Part shown: positions 1-9,260 of the stretch, piece by piece | How the letters are laid out: each line of letters starts with the position of its first letter | How positions within the stretch are numbered: the first letter of the stretch is position 1 | NCBI RefSeq assembly: GCF_002872075.1 | Contig: NZ_PGGU01000016.1 | Location: 255,009-319,008, forward strand | Source: Microbacterium aurantiacum | GTDB lineage: Bacteria > Actinomycetota > Actinomycetes > Actinomycetales > Microbacteriaceae | Reading direction: 5' to 3' | DNA length: 64,000 nt | Made by a program: the position numbers and the translations under genes | The notes under the pieces: model-generated | Told to the model about the DNA's origin: nothing | The model's database searches: none | Seen by the model: the letters and a program-made list of their open reading frames with translations, nothing else

Positions 1-1592
1 CGCAGGACATCACGATGACCGGCAAACGGCATCCCTTCCTCATCGAATGGAAGGTCGGCTTCGACACCGACGGCCGACTGCAGGGACTGGATGCCGTGCT
101 CACGTGCGACGGCGGATGGAGCCTCGACCTGTCCGAGCCGGTGCTCGGGCGCGCGCTCTGCCACCTCGACAACGCCTACTGGATCCCGAACGTGCACGCC
201 CACGGACGGATCGTGAAGACCAACAAGGCCTCGAACACCGCGTTCCGCGGATTCGGGGGTCCGCAGGGCGTGTTCCTCATCGAGGACATCCTGGGCCGGG
301 TCGCTCCCGCCCTCGGCATCGATCCGCTCGAGCTGCGCCGGAAGAACTTCTACCGGCCGGGTCAGTCGACCCCGTACGGGCAGCTGGTGAAGGATGCCGA
401 CCGGATGACGACGATCTGGGATCAGCTGCACAGCGAGGCAGATGTCGAGGCGCGCCGCGCCGAGATCGCCGCGTTCAACGCCGCGAGCCCGCACGTGAAG
501 CGGGCGCTCGCGATGACCCCGGTCAAGTTCGGCATCTCCTTCAACTTCGCCGCCTTCAACCAGGCCGGCGCCCTCGTGCACGTGTACAAGGACGGCTCCG
601 TCCTCATCAACCACGGCGGCACCGAGATGGGACAGGGCCTGCACACGAAGATGATGCAGGTGGCGGCGACCGCTCTCGGGCTGGAGCTGCACCAGGTGCG
701 CCTGGCTCCCACGCGCACCGACAAGGTGCCCAACACCTCGGCCACAGCCGCATCGTCGGGTGCCGACCTCAACGGCGGCGCGGTGAAGAACGCGTGCGAG
801 CAGATCCGCGAGCGGATGGCGGGCGTCGCCGGCCGACTGCTCAACGTCGACGCGCGTGACGTGAAGTTCGAGGGCGGCTTCGTGACCGGCCTCGGCAACC
901 GCGCTCAGCGCCTCACCTTCGGCGAGGTCGCCAACGCCGCATACCTGCAGCGGGTGCAGCTGTTCGCAGCCGGGTACTACCGCACCGAGGGCCTGCACTG
1001 GAATCCCGAGATCATGCAGGGCTCGCCGTTCAAGTACTTCGCCTACGGGGCCGCGGCGACCGAGGTCGAGGTCGACGGCTTCACCGGCGCGTACACGCTG
1101 CGCCGGGTCGACATCGTGCACGACGTCGGCGACTCGCTCTCTCCGATGCTCGACATCGGTCAGATCGAGGGCGCCTATGTGCAGGGCGCCGGCTGGCTGA
1201 CCCTGGAGGAGCTGCGCTGGGACACCGGCGACGGCCCGCATCGCGGCCGCCTGCAGACCCAGTCCGCGTCGACGTACAAGCTGCCCAGCTTCTCGGAGAT
1301 GCCCGAGCAGTTCCACGTGCGCCTGTTCGAGAACGCCCGCGAAGACGGTGCCGTGTACGGCTCGAAAGCCGTCGGCGAACCGCCGTTCATGCTCGCGTTC
1401 AGTGCCCGCGAGGCGCTGCGCGAAGCGGTCGCCGCATTCGGCCCGGCAGGACGCACGGTCGAGCTCGGTTCACCCGCCACTCCGGAGGCCGTGTTCTGGG
1501 CCGTCCGCTCGGCGCAGCAGGCGGCCGATCCTGCCGCCGACCCGCGCGCCGACCGCGCCGAGCCCGAGCCCGAACTCGCGGCCGCGCGCTGA
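1..1592 (+). CDS. xdhB: Xanthine dehydrogenase, molybdopterin-binding subunit (C-terminal part)
   Basis: The reading frame is open from the left edge, so the N-terminus lies outside the window; an internal ATG at 15 is not a start. About 530 residues of the large molybdopterin-binding subunit remain. Visible family motifs are TGKRHPF at the left end, the FRGFGGPQG segment that lines the cofactor site, the GGTEMGQGLHTK loop and the late GSKAVGEPPFMLA segment, which carries the conserved glutamate of the xanthine dehydrogenase active site. The enzyme oxidises hypoxanthine and xanthine to urate in the cytoplasm. The XdhC chaperone follows 12 bp downstream, and a purine permease, a deaminase and molybdate uptake genes are close by. 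The FAD and FeS subunits should lie just left of the window. The last 30 or so residues are Ala/Pro/Glu-rich and probably disordered. Confidence 0.93.
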   Translation, partial: QDITMTGKRHPFLIEWKVGFDTDGRLQGLDAVLTCDGGWSLDLSEPVLGRALCHLDNAYWIPNVHAHGRIVKTNKASNTAFRGFGGPQGVFLIEDILGRVAPALGIDPLELRRKNFYRPGQSTPYGQLVKDADRMTTIWDQLHSEADVEARRAEIAAFNAASPHVKRALAMTPVKFGISFNFAAFNQAGALVHVYKDGSVLINHGGTEMGQGLHTKMMQVAATALGLELHQVRLAPTRTDKVPNTSATAASSGADLNGGAVKNACEQIRERMAGVAGRLLNVDARDVKFEGGFVTGLGNRAQRLTFGEVANAAYLQRVQLFAAGYYRTEGLHWNPEIMQGSPFKYFAYGAAATEVEVDGFTGAYTLRRVDIVHDVGDSLSPMLDIGQIEGAYVQGAGWLTLEELRWDTGDGPHRGRLQTQSASTYKLPSFSEMPEQFHVRLFENAREDGAVYGSKAVGEPPFMLAFSAREALREAVAAFGPAGRTVELGSPATPEAVFWAVRSAQQAADPAADPRADRAEPEPELAAAR

Positions 1593-1604
1593 TCGGAGCC
1601 CGCG

Positions 1605-2438
1605 ATGGACTGGCTCGACGCTCTGCAGGACCTGCGCTCACGGCGCACTCCCGCGGTCGTCGTGACCCTCGCCCTGGTGCGCGGCCATGCGCCGCGCAAC
1701 GGCGGCGCGAAGATGGTGGTCTCCCCCGGCGAGGTCTTCGGAACCGTCGGCGGGGGCAACCTCGAGGCGACAGCGATCGACCGTGCACGCGAGATTCTGG
1801 CGGCGGGATCCGCCGAGCCGGAACTGCTGACGCTCACGCTCAGCGACAAGGCCGTCACGGAGTACGGCGTGCAGTGCTGCGGAGGAGAGGTCACGATGAT
1901 GCTCGAGCCGATGCGCGTGACGCCGACGGTCGCGATCTTCGGGATCGGCCACGTCGGGCTGGAACTGGCCCGCATCCTCTCCCGGCACGAACTCGACCTG
2001 CACCTGATCGACTCCCGCCCCGAGATGCTCGCGCCCGACCGGGTCGGCGACGCATCCGGCATCTTCGCCGGCAGCGTCGCGCGCGTGCACATCACCCACT
2101 CGCCGGTACCGGAGGCCGCCCTGACCGCGCTCCCGCCGGGCGCACACGTGCTCGTGATGACGCACGACCACGTCGAAGACCTGGCGGTCGTCGACCAGTC
2201 GCTCCGCACCGACGGCATCGCGTCGATCGGGCTCATCGGGTCGACGTCGAAGTGGGCGCGCTTCCGCAAGAAGCTCCTCGAGCTCGGCCAGACCGAGAGC
2301 GACCTCGCGCGGGTGACCACACCCATCGGCATCCCCGAGGTGCCGGGCAAGCAGCCGGCGGCCATCGCCGTCAGCGTCGCCGCCCGGATGCTGCAGCTCA
2401 TCGACGAGGCCGCACCCGTCGACGTCACCCGCGACTGA
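1605..2438 (+). CDS. xdhC: Xanthine dehydrogenase accessory protein XdhC
   Basis: 277 residues. XdhC binds molybdenum cofactor and helps load its sulfurated form into xanthine dehydrogenase. The N-terminal XdhC/CoxI domain is recognisable from GHAPRNGGAKM, GTVGGGNLE and the cysteine pair in GVQCCGG. The C-terminal half is a Rossmann-type domain beginning FGIGHVGLELARIL and ending in the conserved GLIGS and GIPEVPGKQP regions. The ATG has a GGAG ribosome site about 7 bases upstream and follows the xdhB stop by 12 bp, so the two are co-transcribed. It is the last gene of this plus-strand unit; a strong hairpin lies at 2651-2678. Confidence 0.93.
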   Translation: MDWLDALQDLRSRRTPAVVVTLALVRGHAPRNGGAKMVVSPGEVFGTVGGGNLEATAIDRAREILAAGSAEPELLTLTLSDKAVTEYGVQCCGGEVTMMLEPMRVTPTVAIFGIGHVGLELARILSRHELDLHLIDSRPEMLAPDRVGDASGIFAGSVARVHITHSPVPEAALTALPPGAHVLVMTHDHVEDLAVVDQSLRTDGIASIGLIGSTSKWARFRKKLLELGQTESDLARVTTPIGIPEVPGKQPAAIAVSVAARMLQLIDEAAPVDVTRD

Positions 2439-2650
2439 TCCGTCCGGCATCCGCACCGGCCCACCCCGCATGCGCCCGCTCCCCGCAGCCTCCGCCCCTC
2501 CTCCGCCCTGCGCACGGTCGCTTTGTCGGTCCGGAGTGCGCTCTGTCGGCCGAAACGGCCGGATCCGACCGGCATCCGGGATTCTGAGCCGACGAACTGA
2601 TCGTGTTCGGCACCGCCGGCTCTCGCCGCCGTCCCGGTACGCACACGAAT

Positions 2651-2678
2651 GAGGCCGTCCCCGTGTGGGGACGGCCTC
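2651..2678. terminator. Bidirectional hairpin terminator between xdhC and the purine permease
   Basis: Perfect 12-bp inverted repeat (GAGGCCGTCCCC and its complement) around a 4-base loop, between two converging genes. There is no clear T-run on either side. The rest of the gap 2439-2697 shows no credible gene. Confidence 0.75.
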
Positions 2679-2697
2679 ATCGGGCGGATGCCGCGGC

Positions 2698-4173
2698 TCA
2701 GCCGGCGAGCATCGTCTCGATCGGTCCGCGCACGAAGTACACCGCGAATCCGACGGCGACGATCCAGAGCAGCCAGTGCACCTTGCGGGCACGACCCGCG
2801 AGGGTGTTGACGACGGCCCAGGCGATGAACCCGGCGCCGATGCCGTTCGCGATCGAGTAGGTCAGCGGCATCGTCACGATCGTGAGGAATGCCGGCATCG
2901 CGACGGCGAACTTGTCGAACTTGATCTCGCGGATCTGCGACATCATCAGCGCACCCACGATGACGAGTGCCGCCGCCCCCACCTCGATCGGCACGATAGC
3001 CGTGAGCGGCGTGAAGAACATCGACAGCAGGAAGAGCCCGCCGGTGATCAGGGCAGCGAGGCCCGTTCGGGCCCCTTCGGCGATGCCGGCCGCGCTGTCG
3101 ATGAAGACGGTGGCCGACGAGCTCGAGGTGCCGCCGCCCATCACCGCGCCCGCGCCCTCCACCACGAAGGCGCTGCGGAGCCGCGGGAAGGTGGAGTCCT
3201 TCCGGGCGATGCCCGCCTCCCTCGCGAGGCCCGTCATCGCACCCATCGCGTCGAAGAAGTTCGTGAACAGCAGCGTGAAGACGAGCATGACCGCCGAGAG
3301 CACGCCGATTCGGCCGAAGGATCCGAGCAGGTCGAACTGACCGATCAGCGAGAAGTCAGGGATGCTCAGCCACTGCGTCGGAATACCCGGTACCGACATG
3401 TGCCAGCCGCCCGGGTTCTCGCCGTTCTCACCGAACATCGGTCCGATCTTCATCGTCGCCTCGACGATGATCGACGTGACCGTGCCGGCGACGATGCCGA
3501 TGAGGATCGCACCCGGCACCTTGCGGGCGATGAGGATGCCCATCAGCGCCAGAGTCCCGACGAAGATGAGGGTCGGGATCGATGTGAGCGATCCGTTGTC
3601 GCCCAGCTGCACCGGAGGACCGGCGGGGGTGCGGTTGACGAATCCGGCGTCGACGAAGCCGATGAAGGCGATGAACAGGCCTATACCGACGGTGATCGCC
3701 GCCTTCAGCGCCTGGGGGACGGCATGGAAGATCGCCGTCCGGATGCCGGTGGCGCCGAGCAGCACGATGAGCACGCCGTTGATCATCACGAGCCCCATCG
3801 CCTCGGGCCAGCTCACGTCGCCGACCACGGATACGGCGAGGAACGAGTTGATGCCCAGGCCTGCGGCGAGCGCGAACGGCACGCGGGCGAACAGGCCCAT
3901 CAGCACGGTCATCACACCGGCGGTGAGACCTGTGACGGCGCCGACCTGCGCGAAGTCGAGTGCGGTTCCCGTGACGTCCTCGCCGCTGCTGAGGATGATC
4001 GGGTTGAGGATGACGATGTACGCCATCGCGAAGAACGTGACGAGGCCGCCGCGGACCTCCTGCGGGATGGTCGAGCCGCGTTTGGTGATCTCGAAGAATC
4101 GGTCGAGCGCGCTGACAGGCGGCTGTTCGTCCGGGGCGTCCGCGCCATTGCGGACATCAGCGGTCTGAGTCAT
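2698..4173 (-). CDS. NCS2 family purine/xanthine permease
   Basis: 491 residues with about 12-14 hydrophobic segments, the usual size of AzgA-like NCS2 nucleobase permeases. The start at 4173 (MTQTADV) has AGGAG upstream and the protein reads straight into the family's entry region (GSTIPQEVRGGLVTFFAMAY, a typical AzgA-like opening). Further family features are GLGINSF, LFTNFFDAMG and the serine-rich GTSSSSATVFIDS stretch. By family it imports a purine base (adenine, guanine, hypoxanthine or xanthine) with protons. The guanine-deaminase-like gene lies 41 bp upstream on the same strand, and xanthine dehydrogenase is next door. The exact substrate cannot be told from sequence. Confidence 0.9.
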   Translation of the reverse strand: MTQTADVRNGADAPDEQPPVSALDRFFEITKRGSTIPQEVRGGLVTFFAMAYIVILNPIILSSGEDVTGTALDFAQVGAVTGLTAGVMTVLMGLFARVPFALAAGLGINSFLAVSVVGDVSWPEAMGLVMINGVLIVLLGATGIRTAIFHAVPQALKAAITVGIGLFIAFIGFVDAGFVNRTPAGPPVQLGDNGSLTSIPTLIFVGTLALMGILIARKVPGAILIGIVAGTVTSIIVEATMKIGPMFGENGENPGGWHMSVPGIPTQWLSIPDFSLIGQFDLLGSFGRIGVLSAVMLVFTLLFTNFFDAMGAMTGLAREAGIARKDSTFPRLRSAFVVEGAGAVMGGGTSSSSATVFIDSAAGIAEGARTGLAALITGGLFLLSMFFTPLTAIVPIEVGAAALVIVGALMMSQIREIKFDKFAVAMPAFLTIVTMPLTYSIANGIGAGFIAWAVVNTLAGRARKVHWLLWIVAVGFAVYFVRGPIETMLAG

Positions 4174-4214
4174 GAAAGTACTCTCCTGCTCGGGTGGATG
4201 AAGCGGGGTCGGGA

Positions 4215-4745
4215 TCAGTAGTCGATGCGAGTGGCCGTCCGGCTCCACTCGGTGAAGGCGGCGACCCGCTGTGTGGGCGGGAGGGGCTCCTGCACGACGG
4301 GCATGATCGCCCTGTCGTCCTCGCCGCCCTCGAAATAGCGGTAGAAGACGGCGTCGTCGAAGCCGGCATCCGCGGCGTCGTCGCGGTTGGCGGCGAAGTA
4401 GACCTTCTCTATCCGAGCCCACAGCGAGGTCGCGAGACACATCGGGCAGGGCTCGCAACTGGTGTACAGCACGGCGCCGCTGAGGTCGAAGGTGCCCAGG
4501 CCCTGGCAGGCGTTGCGGATGGCGGTGACCTCGGCGTGCGCCGACGGGTCGAGGTTCGCGGTGACGCGGTTGACGCCTTCGAACACGCGCCCGTCGGCCG
4601 AGACGACGATAGCGCCGAACGGGCCGCCCTGGTTCCGGACGTTCTCGGTGGCGAGGTCGACCGCTCGCGCCAGGTAGTCGGCCGGAGTGGGCCCGGTGGA
4701 TGCCGCGTCCGCGGCGATCGACGTGGTGGTACCGGTGGAGTCCAT
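4215..4745 (-). CDS. Nucleoside/guanine deaminase of the cytidine-deaminase fold
   Basis: 176 residues. The zinc site of the CMP/dCMP deaminase superfamily is complete: HAEVTAIRNAC (His ligand and catalytic Glu) and SCEPCPMCLA (two Cys ligands). The PCPMC form and the C-terminal region resemble bacterial guanine deaminases (GuaD, YtaP/YkoA-like) rather than the tRNA deaminase TadA. Guanine deamination would give xanthine for the neighbouring dehydrogenase. The ATG at 4745 has AAGGAAG about 10 bases upstream. It probably shares a transcript with the purine permease just downstream. The substrate is inferred from context. Confidence 0.85.
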   Translation of the reverse strand: MDSTGTTTSIAADAASTGPTPADYLARAVDLATENVRNQGGPFGAIVVSADGRVFEGVNRVTANLDPSAHAEVTAIRNACQGLGTFDLSGAVLYTSCEPCPMCLATSLWARIEKVYFAANRDDAADAGFDDAVFYRYFEGGEDDRAIMPVVQEPLPPTQRVAAFTEWSRTATRIDY

Positions 4746-4946
4746 GGTGGGAGAACTTCCTTGCGTTCGATGCGGATGCTCAAGGATTCACGCGTTCGGG
4801 CGTGATCCTCGTCGATCCGCTGACTGTGATTTCTTCGCCGGACCGTGGACCTCGAGGGAGCTCGGCGGGGCTCTCCGACAGTAACAGCGAAACCACTCCA
4901 CGTCCAACTTTTTTGGAATTACTCTTCCGCGATGCGATATTATTGA

Positions 4947-4975
4947 TTGCCATTCCGCAGATGCGGGGCTAAGGT
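4947..4975 (+). promoter_or_regulatory. Promoter of the mod operon, giving a leaderless transcript
   Basis: A -35 box TTGCCA (4947-4952) and a -10 box TAAGGT (4970-4975) are separated by exactly 17 bp. Only seven bases separate the -10 box from the ATG at 4983, so transcription should start on or next to the start codon. The stretch just upstream (about 4908-4946) is unusually AT-rich for this genome and could bind a regulator. No ModE-type palindrome is evident. Confidence 0.6.
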
Positions 4976-4982
4976 TCATTTC

Positions 4983-5390
4983 ATGACGCATTTTCGGATC
5001 AGTGAGGCCGCCTCCTTGCTCGGCGTGAGCGACGACACACTGCGTCGATGGGTCGCCGACGGCATCCTCACGCTGGATCATGACGCCTCCGGCCGCCAGG
5101 TGGTCGACGGATCGGAGCTGGCGGCGCGCGCCAAGGCGATGGCGTCCGAGGCCAGCGACGTCGGCGACGTGCGCCGCAGCGCACGCAATCGCTTCACCGG
5201 CCTCGTCACGCATGTCGAGATCGACGGACTCATGGCTCAGGTCGAGCTGCAGTGCGGTCCGCATCGGGTGATCACGCTGATGTCGTCGGAAGCGGCGCGG
5301 GAGATGAGACTCGAGGTCGGGTCGAAGGCCGTCGCCGTGGTCAAGGCGACCATGGTGATCCTCGAGACGGAACGGGATGCCGCGCAGTGA
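4983..5390 (+). CDS. Small helix-turn-helix/TOBE molybdenum-binding protein (molbindin-like)
   Basis: 135 residues. The N-terminus (FRISEAASLLGVSDDTLRRWV, about residues 4-24) is a MerR/excisionase-type helix-turn-helix. Residues about 65-130 form a single TOBE (molbindin) domain, starting SARNRFTGLVTHVEIDG. This layout is known from small molybdate-sensing or molybdate-storing proteins next to mod genes. Its GTGA overlap with modA puts it first in the mod operon, so it may sense molybdate and control the operon. The start at 4983 is preferred over an upstream ATG because it sits at the likely transcription start and matches the family N-terminus. Confidence 0.88.
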   Translation: MTHFRISEAASLLGVSDDTLRRWVADGILTLDHDASGRQVVDGSELAARAKAMASEASDVGDVRRSARNRFTGLVTHVEIDGLMAQVELQCGPHRVITLMSSEAAREMRLEVGSKAVAVVKATMVILETERDAAQ

Positions 5391-6187
5391 TCGCTCCCCG
5401 CATCCGGCGGATGCTCGCCGCCGCTGCTCTGATCGGCACCCTCGGTGCCGTCGGATGCTCGGCGCTCCCCGTCGAGTCCGGCGGATCGGATGCCGTGGGC
5501 GACCCGCGCCTCGACGGTGAGCTCACGATCTTCGCGGCCGCCTCGCTCTCCGGCGCCTTCGATCGACTGGCGGCGGACTTCGAGGACCTGCATCCCGGGG
5601 TCGACGTGCGCCCGATCAACTACGACGGCTCCTCGGTGCTGGCCGTCCAGCTGCTCGAAGGCGCGTCCGCCGACGTCTTCGCCGCGGCCGACGAGAAGAA
5701 CATGACCAAGGTGGTGGATGCGGGTCTCGCGGCCGCTCCGGAGACGTTCGCGACCAACACCCTGCAGATCGCGGTGGCACCGGGCAACCCCGAGGGCATC
5801 CGCTCGCTCGATGCGCTCGCAGCGGCCGGCCTCACCGTCGTGCTCTGCGCTCCCGAGGTGCCGTGCGGCACCGCGGCGCACGCCCTCCTCGACGCGGCCG
5901 ATGTGACGTTCGCGCCCGCGAGCGAGGAGCAGAACGTCATCGCCGTGCTCAGCAAGGTGAAATCCGGCGAGGCCGACGCGGGTCTGGTCTATCGCACCGA
6001 CGTCCTGGCGGCCGCCGGCGATGTCGCCGGCATCGACATCGCCGGAGCCGAGCGTGCGACCAACGTGTATCCGCTGGTGTCGCTCGAGGACGCCGCGAAC
6101 CCGGACGCGGCGGACGCGTTCGTCGCGTTCGTGCTGTCCGACGCCGGCCGGCAGGTGCTCGCCGATTTCGGTTTCGGTGCGCCATGA
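5387..6187 (+). CDS. modA: Molybdate ABC transporter, substrate-binding lipoprotein
   Basis: 266 residues. ModA captures molybdate outside the membrane. The GTG start overlaps the stop of the preceding gene (GTGA). The signal peptide ends in a lipobox-like GAVGC with the lipidated cysteine near residue 24. ModA motifs follow: LTIFAAASLSGAF, the NYDGSSVLAVQLLEGASADVFA region with an oxyanion-binding serine, and LCAPEVPCGTAA. The C-terminus (FVLSDAGRQVLADFGF) is the usual ModA ending. Longer upstream starts would run through the previous gene and are rejected. Confidence 0.93.
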   Translation: MIAPRIRRMLAAAALIGTLGAVGCSALPVESGGSDAVGDPRLDGELTIFAAASLSGAFDRLAADFEDLHPGVDVRPINYDGSSVLAVQLLEGASADVFAAADEKNMTKVVDAGLAAAPETFATNTLQIAVAPGNPEGIRSLDALAAAGLTVVLCAPEVPCGTAAHALLDAADVTFAPASEEQNVIAVLSKVKSGEADAGLVYRTDVLAAAGDVAGIDIAGAERATNVYPLVSLEDAANPDAADAFVAFVLSDAGRQVLADFGFGAP

Positions 6188-7005
6188 GCATGCCGCCACC
6201 GCCGCAGGACGGCCGGATGCCCCGCCTGCCGGTGTGGATCGCGATCCCCGCCGGCGTCGCCACCCTGTTTCTCGTGCTTCCGTTCATCGCGTTGCTGCTG
6301 CGCCTCGATTGGGCAGGCGTCCCGGAGACGATCACCTCGCCCGAGGCGATGCAGGCGCTCGGGCTGTCGCTGTCGACCGCGACGATCGCGACGCTGATCT
6401 GCGCCGTCCTCGGCATCCCGCTGGCGCTGGTGATCGCGCGCAGCCCTGGCTGGCTGGCCTCGATCCTGCGCACCCTGGCGACGCTGCCGCTCGTGCTGCC
6501 GCCGCTCGTGGGCGGCATCGCCCTGCTCTCGCTGCTGGGCCGCGGAGGCATCCTCGGCGGTGCCCTGACGGCGGCCGGCGTGCAGATCCCGTTCACGACC
6601 GCCGCCGTGGTGATCGCGCAGGTGTTCGTCGCGCTGCCCTTCCTGGTCATCTCGGTCGAGGGCGCGCTGCGCACCGCCGGCACCGGCCATGAACTGGTCG
6701 CGGCGACGCTCGGCGCCGGCCGCTTCACCGTCTTCCGCCGGGTGACGCTGCCGCTCGTCGCGCCGGGGCTGGTGGCGGGTTCCGTGCTCTGCTTCGCCCG
6801 CGCCCTCGGCGAGTTCGGTGCGACGGCGCTGTTCGCCGGCAATGCACCCGGCGTCACCCGCACCATGCCCCTCGCGATCTACACGGCATTCAACGGCGCG
6901 GGTGTTCGGGAGGACACCGCGATCGCCCTGTCGCTCATGCTCATCATCGTGGCCGTCGGCGTGCTCGTGCTCATGCGCGGCTGGCGAGCGGATGCGATCC
7001 GATGA
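6184..7005 (+). CDS. modB: Molybdate ABC transporter, permease
   Basis: 273 residues with about six membrane helices. The EAA loop, where ModC docks, is visible as ELVAATLGAGRFTVFRRVTLP, followed by the conserved RALGEFGATALFAGN stretch typical of ModB and CysT-type permeases. The ATG overlaps the modA stop by four bases (ATGA), and modC starts before the modB stop, so the three genes should be translationally coupled. Function follows from family and position. Confidence 0.93.
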   Translation: MSMPPPPQDGRMPRLPVWIAIPAGVATLFLVLPFIALLLRLDWAGVPETITSPEAMQALGLSLSTATIATLICAVLGIPLALVIARSPGWLASILRTLATLPLVLPPLVGGIALLSLLGRGGILGGALTAAGVQIPFTTAAVVIAQVFVALPFLVISVEGALRTAGTGHELVAATLGAGRFTVFRRVTLPLVAPGLVAGSVLCFARALGEFGATALFAGNAPGVTRTMPLAIYTAFNGAGVREDTAIALSLMLIIVAVGVLVLMRGWRADAIR

Positions 7006-8069
7006 CGCTCGACGTCGACATCCGCGCCCGTGTCGGTGCGTTCCTGCTGGAGGCGGCCATCACGGCACATGCCGGCGAAGTGCTCGCGGTCATCGGGCCG
7101 AACGGCTCGGGCAAGTCGACGCTCCTCGGTGCGATCGCCGGGCACCACAGCGCGGTCGACGGCTGGATCATTCTGGGCGGGCGGACGCTGGATCGTTCAG
7201 TGCCGCCGGAACGGCGCCGGATCGGCCTGCTCGGCCAGCGTCCGATGCTGTTCCCGCACCTCAGCGCTCTGGAGAACGTCGCGTTCGGGCCGCGCGCGCA
7301 GGGGATGCCGCGCGGCGAGGCACACGAGGTCGCGCACGCGCAGCTCGCCGAGGTGAGCCTCGACGAGCTGGCACAGCGACGGCCGGCGGAACTGTCCGGC
7401 GGCCAGCAGCAGCGCGTCGCCCTGGCCCGCGCGCTGGCGGCCTCTCCTGATGCACTGCTGCTGGATGAGCCGTTCGCCGCCCTCGACGCCCAGACGGCCG
7501 GTCAGGCCCGGCGTCTCGTCTCCGAACTGCGCGACCGCGTCGGCATCCCGATCGTGCTGGTCACCCACGACCCGCTGGATGCCGTCGTGCTGGCCGCCCG
7601 GACGGTGGTGCTGCATGACGGACGCGTGGCACAGCAGGGCACGACGGCCGACGTGCTCGGTCACCCGAACTCGTCGTTCGTGGCGGCCGTGGCCGGCGTG
7701 AACCTCCTGGCGGGCACGGCCGATGCCGACGGCATCCTGCGCAGCCACTCCGGACTGCGGTGGGCGGGGCACGGCGACCGGCTGAGCGCGGGAGACACCG
7801 GCACCGCGGTGTTCGCGCCCGGCTCGGTGCGGATTCGCCCTGCCTCGGCGGCCGCGGAGGTCGCCAATGCGTGGACCGGGACGGTGTCGCTGATGGAACC
7901 GATCCCCGGTGGCATCCGGCTCTTCACCGCGGAGCATCCGGAGATCGCCGTCGACTGCCCGTCATCGAGCGCGCTCGCTCGCGGCGCCCGACCAGGCGCA
8001 CAGCTCGGCTTCTCGGTCGCTCACCAGGACGTCTCGATGCGCCGCTCGTCCGCAGCGGTGCTACCGTAG
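7002..8069 (+). CDS. modC: Molybdate ABC transporter, ATP-binding protein
   Basis: 355 residues. ABC ATPase motifs are complete: Walker [10 protein letters not shown] (residues about 30-38), signature LSGGQQQR, Walker [12 protein letters not shown] and the switch histidine in VTHD. The last 110 residues or so form the ModC-type TOBE regulatory domain, which in this family binds molybdate and gives feedback control. The ATGA overlap with modB places it last of the transporter genes. moaA follows after about 20 bp. Confidence 0.93.
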   Translation: MTLDVDIRARVGAFLLEAAITAHAGEVLAVIGPNGSGKSTLLGAIAGHHSAVDGWIILGGRTLDRSVPPERRRIGLLGQRPMLFPHLSALENVAFGPRAQGMPRGEAHEVAHAQLAEVSLDELAQRRPAELSGGQQQRVALARALAASPDALLLDEPFAALDAQTAGQARRLVSELRDRVGIPIVLVTHDPLDAVVLAARTVVLHDGRVAQQGTTADVLGHPNSSFVAAVAGVNLLAGTADADGILRSHSGLRWAGHGDRLSAGDTGTAVFAPGSVRIRPASAAAEVANAWTGTVSLMEPIPGGIRLFTAEHPEIAVDCPSSSALARGARPGAQLGFSVAHQDVSMRRSSAAVLP

Positions 8070-8089
8070 CCACTCGAAGGGCACAGGCG

Positions 8090-9187
8090 ATGTCGACCAC
8101 TCCAGCTCCCGCTGCGGATCCGCGGGCCACCGGGGCGTCGCGCCTGCCCTCGACGGGCAACCTGCTCGACCGGTACGACCGCCCGATGCGCGACCTGCGC
8201 ATCTCGGTCACCGACCGCTGCAACTTCCGCTGCGTCTACTGCATGCCCAAGACGGTCTTCGGTCGGGACTACGCGTTCCTCGATCGCGACGAGTTGCTCA
8301 GCTTCGAGGAGATCGAGCGGATCGCGCGGGTCGCGGCCGCCCACGGTGTCCGCAAGCTGCGACTGACCGGCGGTGAACCGTTGCTGCGCCGGGGCATCGA
8401 AGACCTGATCGCCCGCCTGGCCGCTCTGCGCACGCCCGAAGGTGAGCGGCTCGAGATCGCCCTGACCACGAACGGCTCGGCGCTCACCCTCAAGGCGCAG
8501 GCGCTGAAGGATGCCGGGCTCGACCGCCTGACAGTCTCGATCGACTCGCTCGACGACGACCTGTTCCGGCGGATGAACGACGTGAACTTCCCGGTCGCCC
8601 GCGTGCTCGACGGCATCGATGCCGCGCACGCCGTGGGCCTCGGCCCGATCAAGCTGAACATGGTCGTCAAACGCGGGCTGAACGACGGCGAGATCGAGGC
8701 GATGGCGGCCCGGTTCAAAGGAACCCCGTACGTGCTCCGGTTCATCGAATACATGGATGTGGGCACGTCCAACGGCTGGTCGCTCGACGAAGTGGTGCCC
8801 TCGGCGGAGATCGTCGAGCGCATCGGCACGCTCTTCCCGCTCGAGGCCGTGGGCGCCCTCTCGACCGGTGAGACCGCGAAGCGGTGGCGGTACGCCGACG
8901 GCTCGGGTGAGATCGGCGTGATCTCGTCGGTGACGAACACGTTCTGCGGCACCTGCAACCGGGCACGGATCTCGACCGAGGGCAAGCTGTTCACCTGTCT
9001 GTTCGCCACCGAGGGTCACGACCTGCGCGCGCTGCTGCGCGGTGGCGCCGACGACGAGCAGCTCGCGGTCGCGATGGCGTCGATCTGGGGCGCCCGTGAC
9101 GATCGCTACTCCGAGGTGCGCGCGAGCCTCACCCCGGAACTGCGTGAGGCGCGCCAGCGCATCGAGATGAGCTACATCGGCGGTTGA
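8090..9187 (+). CDS. moaA: GTP 3',8-cyclase MoaA (molybdenum cofactor biosynthesis)
   Basis: 365 residues. This radical-SAM enzyme catalyses the first step of molybdopterin synthesis, GTP to 3',8-cyclo-GTP. The N-terminal cluster motif CNFRCVYC (CxxxCxxC) binds the SAM iron-sulfur cluster. The C-terminal cluster uses [10 protein letters not shown] with a further cysteine at LFTC. The protein ends in the Gly-Gly tail (YIGG) that MoaA needs for catalysis. [12 protein letters not shown] is the SAM-binding GGE motif. The ATG at 8090 is preferred; longer frames read through modC. Its place behind modABC joins molybdate import with cofactor synthesis. Confidence 0.95.
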   Translation: MSTTPAPAADPRATGASRLPSTGNLLDRYDRPMRDLRISVTDRCNFRCVYCMPKTVFGRDYAFLDRDELLSFEEIERIARVAAAHGVRKLRLTGGEPLLRRGIEDLIARLAALRTPEGERLEIALTTNGSALTLKAQALKDAGLDRLTVSIDSLDDDLFRRMNDVNFPVARVLDGIDAAHAVGLGPIKLNMVVKRGLNDGEIEAMAARFKGTPYVLRFIEYMDVGTSNGWSLDEVVPSAEIVERIGTLFPLEAVGALSTGETAKRWRYADGSGEIGVISSVTNTFCGTCNRARISTEGKLFTCLFATEGHDLRALLRGGADDEQLAVAMASIWGARDDRYSEVRASLTPELREARQRIEMSYIGG

Positions 9188-9260
9188 CGCGGGCTCGGTG
9201 CTGGTCGCCGCTCCTGCTAGCGTCGGCGATGCGCTCCCGAAAGCGCGGATGCGGGAAACG

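Noticed and set aside
2665..4221. Long plus-strand frame opposite the purine permease
   Set aside because: It encodes an Arg/His/Asp-rich protein without any family pattern, while the opposite strand encodes a clear permease.
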